Shown one piece after another: positions 14,051 through 20,788 of a stretch of DNA of 32,014 nucleotides. The stretch covers positions 1 to 32,014 of the forward strand of contig DATMNI010000017.1 in the NCBI GenBank assembly GCA_035570275.1, in the 5' to 3' direction. The stretch comes from DATMNI01 sp035570275. Lineage in GTDB: Bacteria; Acidobacteriota; Terriglobia; Bryobacterales; Bryobacteraceae. Within the stretch, counting starts at the first letter, position 1. Every line of letters starts with the position of its first letter. The notes beneath the pieces are model-generated. The model ran no database searches and was not told the origin of the DNA. It saw only the letters and a list, made by a program, of their open reading frames with translations. The position numbers were made by a program, and so were the translations under genes.

Positions 14051-15985
14051 CTAAAACGCCGGAAATTCCCTCAAACCTGCTAATGACACTATAAGCTCTT
14101 TGAAGCGAAACTGCGAGCTGCGAAAATCTTCCAGCAGCTTGCGGATCGCGGGACGATCCCCGGGCATCTCCATCCGGCCCAGAGTGTACCGGAAATACTG
14201 CTTCACTACGCATTCCTGGCATTGCGGACTCTTCGCCATCACCGCGCCCAGTTCCGCCGGCGAGCGAAACTGCGAGTCGGGAATGCCGGCGATGGATCCC
14301 GTGGCGTCGATGTCGAGGTCCATGGTCTTGCGCGGCCCGCGGCGGCCTTCTCCGCGGTTGGCAGTGAAGTCCAGCGTGAACTTATCGCGCTTCGCCCCAA
14401 TGGCGTCGAATTTCTCGAGACCGAAGCCGATCGGGTCAATCAGCTTGTGACAGGTGGCGCAACTGGGGTTGGTGGCATGTTCGGACATGCGATCCCGATT
14501 GGTCTGCGGCCGGGCTTCGGTAACCGGTGGCAGGTTGGTGTTTACGCCGGCCGGCGGATCGGGCACATGCTGGCAGAGAAACTGCTCACGGACGAATAGT
14601 CCGCGCGCGGTGGGGGACGAGTCTTCCGGCTTGGCGGTGAGGGCTAGAAACAGCGCCTGACCCAGTATCCCCGCGCGTTCCGAGCCCGCCGGGAATGCCA
14701 CCCGGTCGAACTCTTTAGCCGGCGCCGGCACTTTGTAAATCGGCGCTAGCTCGACGTCCACAAAACCGTAGTTGGCCGTGAACAGATCCATGAAGTTGCG
14801 GCCGTTCCAGACCAGGTCGCCCACAAAAGCGAGCGCCTCCTCGGTCATGGCCACAGCGGTCTCGCGCTTAAACTGGGGGAACTTGCGGCGGTCTTTGTTG
14901 GCGGTCAGGATGCGGTCGAAGCGCAGCCACTGGCCCACGAATTCGGCCAGGGCCTCATGGGCGCGAGGGTCGTCGAGCATGCGCCGCGCGGTTTTTTCGA
15001 CGTCTTGGGGCGTAGCGAGTTCGCCCCGCGCCGCCGCGGCAAACAACGCCGCGTCCGGCATGCTGTCCCAGATTGAATACGAGAGCCGGCTGGCCGTCAC
15101 GTATGGCTTCCACTTCGGATCGGAGGTTGCGTCGAGCCAGAAGAGAAAATTCGACGATTGCAGCATCGCCTCGACCGCAAGCTGCGCGCCTTTCAGAAAA
15201 TCCGTCTCCAGGCTCATGAGCGTTTCGTACCGCTTCTGCTCCTCCGTATCGAGCGGCCGCCGGAACGCCTTCAGTCCAAATTCGCGCACGAACCGCGTGC
15301 GGCAGGCGGCCGACGGTTTGCACGGGATCAACCCGTGAGTGTCGCCGCCGCGGAACGCGTTGCGAGCCAATTTCTCGGCGGCGGCGCTATACGCCTCAAT
15401 CAGCAGCGGCGAAAGACTCTGTCCCTGCGATTGGTTTCGGAAGCCGTTAACGAAGTCCTCAGGAGGGAATTGATCCGCGGGCTTGGTCTGGTCGCCGAGC
15501 AAGTCGTGAACCGTGTGGTTGAACTGGCTGTGCGTCAGCCGCCTCAAATCCGTCCGCGGCGGCGCTTGCCCCGCGCCGGCAGCCTCTTCCTCGCGATACC
15601 TCAGCGCGCGGGCCAGGTCCTCGCCCGAAAGTTGCGACAAGCTCCGAATCCATGCCTTCAGGACGACTTCGTCCGGGCTCCCCGGCTTGATCCTTTCGCC
15701 GCCCGCGTGCGGCGTCCGGTTGGTCGGCTTGTTGAACAGCAAGGATCCGTCAGGCTGCTCGCGGTCAACCAGCACAACCAGCGATCTTCCGAAAGCCTCA
15801 ATCCGCTCCGCCGTCGCGTCGGGTTCGGGAAAGTGGAGCCGCGTGCCCGACGCCACGCCATCCGGGTTGTGGCAGGAACGGCAGGCGGCCTTCTCCATGA
15901 TCTGGTAGAGGCCCGAGCCGAAAGCAGCCTCCTGGGCGCACAATGGGTGCAAAAGAACCGCCAGCAACGCAAAACGAATGATCAA
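14051..15985 (-). CDS. DUF1587/1595/1592/1588/1585 cytochrome-type secreted protein
   Basis: A signal peptide (MIIRFALLAVLLHPLCAQ) leads into a cytochrome-c-like domain with the heme motif CRSCH near residue 36. The full planctomycete-type domain string follows: DUF1587 (LRRLTHSQFNHTVHDLLG, about 145-210), DUF1595 (FGLKAFRRPLDTEEQKRYE), DUF1592 (SRLSYSIWDSMPD onward), DUF1588 with a second CATCH heme motif (HKLIDPIGFGLEKFD), and DUF1585 at the C-terminus (YFRYTLGRMEMPGD). It is probably periplasmic or surface-located and redox-active. A TTG start at 15985 is preceded by GAGGG at good spacing. It is the first gene of a two-gene operon with the DUF1552 protein. The substrate is unknown. Confidence 0.9.
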   Translation of the reverse strand: MIIRFALLAVLLHPLCAQEAAFGSGLYQIMEKAACRSCHNPDGVASGTRLHFPEPDATAERIEAFGRSLVVLVDREQPDGSLLFNKPTNRTPHAGGERIKPGSPDEVVLKAWIRSLSQLSGEDLARALRYREEEAAGAGQAPPRTDLRRLTHSQFNHTVHDLLGDQTKPADQFPPEDFVNGFRNQSQGQSLSPLLIEAYSAAAEKLARNAFRGGDTHGLIPCKPSAACRTRFVREFGLKAFRRPLDTEEQKRYETLMSLETDFLKGAQLAVEAMLQSSNFLFWLDATSDPKWKPYVTASRLSYSIWDSMPDAALFAAAARGELATPQDVEKTARRMLDDPRAHEALAEFVGQWLRFDRILTANKDRRKFPQFKRETAVAMTEEALAFVGDLVWNGRNFMDLFTANYGFVDVELAPIYKVPAPAKEFDRVAFPAGSERAGILGQALFLALTAKPEDSSPTARGLFVREQFLCQHVPDPPAGVNTNLPPVTEARPQTNRDRMSEHATNPSCATCHKLIDPIGFGLEKFDAIGAKRDKFTLDFTANRGEGRRGPRKTMDLDIDATGSIAGIPDSQFRSPAELGAVMAKSPQCQECVVKQYFRYTLGRMEMPGDRPAIRKLLEDFRSSQFRFKELIVSLAGLREFPAF

Positions 15986-16123
15986 TCAGCCCTCGCCGTC
16001 TTCATCCCGTCATCATCAATGTTAAGCGTGTTTGGCGTGCCGCGCAAGCGGCGGGATAATGGGCCAGTTTGCCGGTGACTGGTTGGTTCTGGCCTGCATC
16101 CTGATCAGCCTGACCCGCGAAAC

Positions 16124-17578
16124 CTATTGCAAGCCTGCCTGCAAACCTACCGCCTGCGTTGCTTCCTCTCCCTCGAACACGTCCGTGTTGTAGAACTCGC
16201 CGAAGAGTTCCTGCTCGGAGGGCCGGTCTTCGGCAATCGGCCGGCTTACCCAGGTCACGTTCATGTAGTGCTTCAGCGAGATATTCTCGTTGGTGATGTT
16301 GCCGCCCCAGATGCCGCAGCCCATGCTGGATGTCATCGGCATGCCGTTGTTGAATGCGCCGGCGTTGGCCTTGGATTGCGGCTGGCGAACCATGATCCGG
16401 CTCACCGGAGCGATCAGGGCCAGGCGGTGAATGTGGTCGTCACTGAACGAATAGATGCCGCAGGAGTGGCCCTTGCCGCCCACCTCGTAGATCTGCTTGA
16501 CCATCTCCATGGCATTCTCGAATCCGCTGTAGCGGAAAATGGCCAGCACAGGAGAAAGCTTCTCGCTCGAAAAGGGGTGTTCCTTTCCGATCTTGTCCTC
16601 GGGGACGATCAGAAACGATTTGCCCGCAGGTATCTGGAATCCGGCTATTCCCGCGATCGTTGCCGCGGGCCGCGCGATGGTACCGGCAGTCCGGTGGCCT
16701 TCGGCATCCCACATTGCATTCTGCAGACTTCTCTTTTGCTCGCCGGTCACCAGATGGCCGCCCTCCTTTTGGAGTTGGTCCAGGAACCGGTCGTAGATGG
16801 AGGAATCGACCAGGAGGTTGCCGTCGGCGGAGCAGCCCGAGCCGTTGTCGGACGTCTTGCTGAGGCGCGTGTTTCTGGCCGCCTCCACAATGTCGGCAGT
16901 TTCGTCGATCACCATGGTGGCGTTGCCCGCGCCCACGCCATAGGCCGGCTTGCCGGAACTGTACGCCGCTTTCACCATGGCGGGGCCACCGGTCGCGATG
17001 GTCAGGTCGCAGATCGACATCAACTCCTGTGCCAGCGGGATGCTGGGCTTCTCCGCGCACTGAAAGAGGTCTACCGGTGCGCCCTCCCGTTGCAGCGCGG
17101 CGCGCATCAAACGGACTGTCTCCATGGTGGTCTTCTGGCTGGCCGGGTGCGGAGAGAAGATGATGGCATCCTTGCACTTCAGCGCGTAGATTCCGTTTCC
17201 GGACTCGGTCAGCGCGGCGTTTGTGACCGGAACCAATGAGGCAATCACGCCCGCGGGTTTGGCATACTTCACAATCCCCTTCTCGGGAAGTTCCTCGATG
17301 ATTCCCATGCTCTTCTGCCGCAGCGCGTCGCGCAGAATGCCCATGATCTTGAATCGCTTGTTGGGGCGCCCCGCCAGATCTCCCAAGCCGCTCTCTTCCA
17401 CGCTCATGTTGGCCAGCCGGGTGAAGGTCTTCTCGTTGGCCGTGGCCCATCCCACCGCCTGGCACAATCTGTCTACGCGACCCTGATCGTATTCCTCAAC
17501 GGCTGCCATGGCCCGCCGGGCCCTTTGCAGCAACTCCTGGGCGTACTGCTTTTCATTTTCCGTAACTAATCTTGCCAT
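16124..17578 (-). CDS. CoA-acylating aldehyde dehydrogenase (sulfoacetaldehyde dehydrogenase-like)
   Basis: This cytoplasmic protein of about 484 residues belongs to the acylating branch of the aldehyde dehydrogenase superfamily (EutE / AdhE N-domain / SauS). It converts an aldehyde, CoA and NAD(P)+ to acyl-CoA or the reverse. The catalytic Cys is in NGSGCSADGNLLV. PVTNAAL and IIFSPHP line the cofactor region, and SMGCGIWGGNI near the C-terminus is typical of the SauS-like subgroup. I chose the ATG at 17578 (MARLVTENEK) over a GTG at 17590 because GAGG stands at proper spacing before it. It follows the citryl-CoA-lyase-like gene on the same strand, separated by 58 bases that contain an interspersed repeat. 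The physiological aldehyde is not determined by sequence. Confidence 0.87.
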   Translation of the reverse strand: MARLVTENEKQYAQELLQRARRAMAAVEEYDQGRVDRLCQAVGWATANEKTFTRLANMSVEESGLGDLAGRPNKRFKIMGILRDALRQKSMGIIEELPEKGIVKYAKPAGVIASLVPVTNAALTESGNGIYALKCKDAIIFSPHPASQKTTMETVRLMRAALQREGAPVDLFQCAEKPSIPLAQELMSICDLTIATGGPAMVKAAYSSGKPAYGVGAGNATMVIDETADIVEAARNTRLSKTSDNGSGCSADGNLLVDSSIYDRFLDQLQKEGGHLVTGEQKRSLQNAMWDAEGHRTAGTIARPAATIAGIAGFQIPAGKSFLIVPEDKIGKEHPFSSEKLSPVLAIFRYSGFENAMEMVKQIYEVGGKGHSCGIYSFSDDHIHRLALIAPVSRIMVRQPQSKANAGAFNNGMPMTSSMGCGIWGGNITNENISLKHYMNVTWVSRPIAEDRPSEQELFGEFYNTDVFEGEEATQAVGLQAGLQ

Positions 17579-17591
17579 ATTCACCCTCACG

Positions 17592-17617
17592 CGGAGCCGC
17601 GACCGTTAGGGAGCGGT
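17592..17617 (+). repeat. Interspersed repeat, right module only
   Basis: Nearly identical to 8200-8225, differing at two positions (GGAGCCGCGACCGTTAGGGA here). It lies in the 58-base gap between the citryl-CoA-lyase-like and aldehyde dehydrogenase genes, just beyond the dehydrogenase ribosome-binding site, so it is transcribed in the operon's intercistronic region. Confidence 0.75.
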
Positions 17618-17636
17618 GCTTACATCCTCCAGGAAT

Positions 17637-18404
17637 TCAACCGATTTCACGCGGCGGAACGCCATCGTAGTCAACCGGAATGCGAATGCGCATAGCTTTT
17701 TCGCGCGCATATTCCTCGGCCACCTCGGCCGTCAGACCCGCCACACGCCCAATGATAAAGACGAGTTTGCCGAACGCCGGAGGGAATCCGAGGTCGTAAA
17801 GGACCGCCGCCAGGGCGCCGTCGATATTGATGGGCAGCGGTTTGATTCTCTCTCGCACTTCTTGTTCCAGCGCTTCCATGAAGGCGATACCCTTGCCCGC
17901 CAGCCCCGTTTCGCGGGCCATACCGAACAGAGTCGCGGTGCGGGGGTCGCTGGAATGCACGCGATGACCCAACCCGGGAAGCCGTTTCTTCTGCGCGCGC
18001 GCATCGTCGACGGTGCGCCGTGCCGAATCTTCAATCGAAGCCGGCTGGCTCGTGGCGCGCTCCACACCCGCCGCGATTAACTCCATGCAGGCCGAACCCG
18101 CCCCTCCGTGCTCGTCGCCGATGGCCAGGATGCCTGCGGCGATCGCGGCGGAGAGGGATTGGCGGTTACCGGATGCTACCAGGCGTGCCGCCGCACACGA
18201 AGGCGCCCCGGCGCCATGGTCCGCCACCCCGACCAGTATGGCGTCAAGAAGCCGCCTCTCACCGGCCGTTGGCAGACGGCCCTGGTGCAGCAGAAAGATG
18301 GTCTCCGTGAAACCAGCGCGTGTCATCAACGAGGTGACATCGTAGCCGCGAATCCAGATATGGGTCTCGTCCGAGGTCGCAATCGCGGTTCGCCATGTAT
18401 CCAT
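17637..18404 (-). CDS. Citryl-CoA lyase / short citrate-synthase-like protein
   Basis: At about 255 residues this is much shorter than citrate synthase (~430). It corresponds to the compact citryl-CoA-lyase-like group, which carries out the cleavage half-reaction, (3S)-citryl-CoA to acetyl-CoA and oxaloacetate or an analogue. Citrate-synthase catalytic features are visible: the first His in GDEHGGAG, the second in LPGLGHRVH, and the Asp in INIDGALAAVLYD. The ATG at 18404 (MDTWRTAIAT) fits the family N-terminus. A TTG at 18422 is an alternative in the same frame. There is no signal peptide. It precedes the acylating aldehyde dehydrogenase on the same strand, suggesting a shared acyl-CoA intermediate. 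A GGCTACC/GGTAGCC inverted repeat lies in its upstream region. Confidence 0.82.
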   Translation of the reverse strand: MDTWRTAIATSDETHIWIRGYDVTSLMTRAGFTETIFLLHQGRLPTAGERRLLDAILVGVADHGAGAPSCAAARLVASGNRQSLSAAIAAGILAIGDEHGGAGSACMELIAAGVERATSQPASIEDSARRTVDDARAQKKRLPGLGHRVHSSDPRTATLFGMARETGLAGKGIAFMEALEQEVRERIKPLPINIDGALAAVLYDLGFPPAFGKLVFIIGRVAGLTAEVAEEYAREKAMRIRIPVDYDGVPPREIG

Positions 18405-18440
18405 GAATTTCTTAATTATCAACTAGTTCCATAAGACGTG

Positions 18441-18471
18441 GGCTACCTTAACCGCGCCTTTTACGGTAGCC
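18441..18471 (-). promoter_or_regulatory. Inverted repeat upstream of the lyase-dehydrogenase operon
   Basis: GGCTACC at 18441-18447 and GGTAGCC at 18465-18471 are perfect reverse complements, 17 bases apart and 37 bases before the ATG at 18404. It may be an operator or a leader hairpin for the operon. No clear -35/-10 pair was found nearby. Confidence 0.35.
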
Positions 18472-18604
18472 GCACCGTTACGTCTGTGGACATGGCGGGA
18501 TGGTAGCGGCACAGGGAAACCAATTGCGGAGTCAAACACTAAGCTGAGCAATTTGCGTTTAGCGTAAGGGGAATCGGCTTGGAGCCTGGGAGTCAAAAAG
18601 GCAA

Positions 18605-18822
18605 GATTTCACGCCAAGCCGCCAGTCGCAAAGAAGACTCCTCGGAGAGCCCGCTAGCGACGCACGTGATGCCGTCCTGGATCGAGGCCACTCTGAAGTT
18701 TATCGGTAAGCCCAAACGCGCCAGTGGATTCCCGGTCACGTTGACTTCGATTATCCTTCCTTTGCGGCTTCTTTGCGGCTTCTTTGCGCCTTCTTTGCGC
18801 CTTCGCGGCTTTGCGTGAAATC
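18605..18822. repeat. MITE-like element with imperfect inverted termini
   Basis: The left end (18605-18635, ATTTCACGCCAAGCCGCC...) and right end (18790-18822, ...GCGGCTTTGCGTGAAAT) are reverse complements with few mismatches over ~30 bases. An 11-base unit, TTTGCGGCTTC or its variant TTTGCGCCTTC, is repeated four times at 18761-18804 just inside the right end. The right-end sequence recurs at 29755-29787. No transposase is present, so it would be a non-autonomous element. Codon-like conservation inside (GNPLARLGLPINF on the minus strand) may just be carried sequence. Confidence 0.65.
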
Positions 18823-18852
18823 CTGTCCTTTTCTTGTGCGTTGGGTTCGCCT

Positions 18853-20004
18853 TCAACTGCCGTCCGGGAACCCGCCGCGGTGCAGCACCATCGGATAGTG
18901 CGGCAGCGTCGCAGGCCTGCTGACCGACGCGCGCCACCCGTCGGGGTATGGCTCCAGCCCCCCGAACAGCGGGGAAGTCTGCACGGCGCCCTCGCCGGCC
19001 AGCCGTTGCAGCAACCCGCGAAGGAGGCCGATGGTGTCCTCGCCGAAGCGTGCCGTCCAACTCTCTTCGATCGTCACCAGCAGCCGGCGGTACACCTCCT
19101 GAGCCTCCCGACCCTTTCCCGTGAGGCGCGCCACCTTCGCCCGGCCGCCCTTCGGGTCCGGCTCTATTACGGCCAAGCGTTTCTTCATGAGGATGCCCAA
19201 GGCCATGCGGATCGCCTCCTTCGAAACGCCGGTCAGAAATGGAAGGTCCTGGACCCTCACTCCCGTCTCGTCAAGGACCCGCAATACGTTGGCGCCGATC
19301 GCCAGCGACAGTTCCGATTCGCGTTCGAACTCGATGGCAAATGCCAGCAACACTCGCGACAGGAGGGCCGGCAGGGGAAGCCGGCAGTCCCGGTCGCGTC
19401 CCGATTCGGGCCGCCGCTTGTCATCAGGCCCTCTGCTGAACAGCCCATAACCCAGAATCGGGAGGCAGTCGGGCAACTCGATGTCGATCCGGCTGATCAG
19501 AGCGGACAGCGACTCCCGAAGCTGGTCGATCTCTCCCCTACCGAACCGCGCCTGCCACCGCTTCTCGATTGCCTCGCATAGCGGCCGCCATACCTCCCGA
19601 GCCTGGCGGCCTTTTGGGGTCGCACGAATCACATAGTCGGCGCGGCGCGGCTTTTGCCGGCCACCGGACGGCTCCGGTTCGACGACGATATACCCCCACC
19701 GCTGCATGCCATGCAGATTCGTCGTGGTACGGGCGAGACGTTCAAGTTCCCCAACGGTTACCCCGTCATCGCCGACGAACTGCATGCAGTTCGACCACAT
19801 CGCCAGCGACACCAGCCACGGTCCGTCGCGCGCGCCGACCTTGGCGCCGTGTATCGTAGTCCGGTGCGGCATCTGCCTTTCGAACTCGTTGTCGAATTCA
19901 ACGGTGAACGCAACCAGCACCTCGGAAAGCAGGGTGGTTAGGGGCGCTGCCGCCAGTGCCGCGCTTACACCGGTGCGATGGTTTGGTTTGGCGGGTGATT
20001 CCAT
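18853..20004 (-). CDS. Internally duplicated MarR-like winged-helix regulator
   Basis: This 383-residue cytoplasmic protein is made of two similar halves of about 170 residues. Each has a helical entry (LLSEVLVAFTVEFDNEFER and LLSRVLLAFAIEFERESEL), a winged-helix recognition region (VTVGELERLARTTTNLHGM and VRVQDLPFLTGVSKEAIRM), a basic wing (EPEPSGGRQKPRRADYVIR and EPDPKGGRAKVARLTGKG), and a helix ending near WQARFG or WTARFG. This arrangement would let one chain mimic a MarR dimer. A ligand-responsive repressor role is inferred from fold only. It is divergent from the DUF305 operon, with 100 bases between starts, so it is a candidate regulator of that operon and of itself. The C-terminal tail (SRPATLPHYPM) is short and not family-typical. 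Confidence 0.75.
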   Translation of the reverse strand: MESPAKPNHRTGVSAALAAAPLTTLLSEVLVAFTVEFDNEFERQMPHRTTIHGAKVGARDGPWLVSLAMWSNCMQFVGDDGVTVGELERLARTTTNLHGMQRWGYIVVEPEPSGGRQKPRRADYVIRATPKGRQAREVWRPLCEAIEKRWQARFGRGEIDQLRESLSALISRIDIELPDCLPILGYGLFSRGPDDKRRPESGRDRDCRLPLPALLSRVLLAFAIEFERESELSLAIGANVLRVLDETGVRVQDLPFLTGVSKEAIRMALGILMKKRLAVIEPDPKGGRAKVARLTGKGREAQEVYRRLLVTIEESWTARFGEDTIGLLRGLLQRLAGEGAVQTSPLFGGLEPYPDGWRASVSRPATLPHYPMVLHRGGFPDGS

Positions 20005-20069
20005 CGAGGATCACGCTGGTAGCCTACCATGCCAAACTCGTGGGTGCAGTACGGTGCGTGCCTTAATGA

Positions 20070-20099
20070 TTGACACGGCAAAACCCGGCGATCTATAGT
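20070..20099 (+). promoter_or_regulatory. Strong promoter giving a probably leaderless mRNA
   Basis: TTGACA (20070-20075) and TATAGT (20094-20099) are 18 bases apart. The start codon ATG at 20105 begins five bases after the -10 box, where transcription itself should begin, and no Shine-Dalgarno sequence exists. The DUF305 mRNA is therefore probably leaderless. The divergent MarR-like gene starts at 20004, so its product could act here. Confidence 0.7.
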
Positions 20100-20104
20100 G
20101 TGCC

Positions 20105-20788
20105 ATGGCACTCAGGTTTTGGACGTTTCCCGCCGCGCTGCTTTTCTTAAGCACTGCGGCAGTCGGCCAGCAGGCAGGACGGGCCGAGAACGCGCCCATT
20201 GTGCAGCCGGGTGCACCGGGAGCGGGCAGCAGAATCCTCTCGCCTGCAACCGCCGCCATAACCTCGCGCGAGCCTTTAGAGGCTGATACCAAGTTTATGC
20301 AGGGCATGATCTTGCACCACGCGCAGGCCGTGGAAATGACGGCGCTGCTGCGCACCCGGGGCCGCGACAAAGCCGTTCAGAGATTAGGCGAGCGTATCAG
20401 CATCTCGCAGACCGACGAGATCAAATCCATGAAGCAGTGGCTTGAGGATCGAGGCAAAGCGGTGCCTACCGAGCACGACCAGATGGCGCACATGGCTCAT
20501 ATGAACCACCAGGGTATGGATATGGGCTCCATGGCGATGATGCCCGGTATGCTGAGTGCGGAGCAGATGAAGGCGCTGGCCAAGGCGAGCGGGCCGAGAT
20601 TTGATCACCTGTTTCTGACGGGAATGATTCAACATCACACCGGCGCTCTGATCATGGTGCAGGAACTCTTCGACACGCCCGGAGCCGGTCAGGATAACCA
20701 ACTGTTCGATTTCGCAACCGATGTGGATAGCACGCAGACTGCCGAGATTAACGTGATGAAGGGCATGCTGCTAAAGGAGAAAAAATGA
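20105..20788 (+). CDS. Secreted DUF305 (ferritin-like, metal-associated) protein
   Basis: This 227-residue exported protein has a signal peptide ending near AAVGQQ. DUF305 is a four-helix ferritin-like fold. Both signature helices are present: FMQGMILHHAQAVEM (about residues 64-78) and FLTGMIQHHTGALIM (about 176-190). Between them is a Met/His-rich loop (HDQMAHMAHMNHQGMDMGSM) that looks like a soft-metal (copper or silver) binding segment. DUF305 proteins often occur in copper-handling loci, but no reaction is assigned. Its stop overlaps the next start (ATGA at 20785-20788), so it is co-translated with the LVIVD protein. Transcription appears leaderless from the promoter at 20070-20099. Confidence 0.9.
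   Translation: MALRFWTFPAALLFLSTAAVGQQAGRAENAPIVQPGAPGAGSRILSPATAAITSREPLEADTKFMQGMILHHAQAVEMTALLRTRGRDKAVQRLGERISISQTDEIKSMKQWLEDRGKAVPTEHDQMAHMAHMNHQGMDMGSMAMMPGMLSAEQMKALAKASGPRFDHLFLTGMIQHHTGALIMVQELFDTPGAGQDNQLFDFATDVDSTQTAEINVMKGMLLKEKK

Noticed and set aside
12900..14094. Plus-strand frames opposite the DUF1552 gene
   Set aside because: Arg/Ser/Pro-rich shadows without start signals. The minus strand carries an intact Tat-signal DUF1552 protein.
18579..18818. 79-codon plus-strand frame within the MITE-like element
   Set aside because: Most of it is translated terminal and tandem repeat sequence, better explained as a repeat element.
18605..18822. Possible CRISPR-like array from the 11-base tandem units
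   Set aside because: Units are contiguous with no spacers, only four copies, and no cas genes are present.
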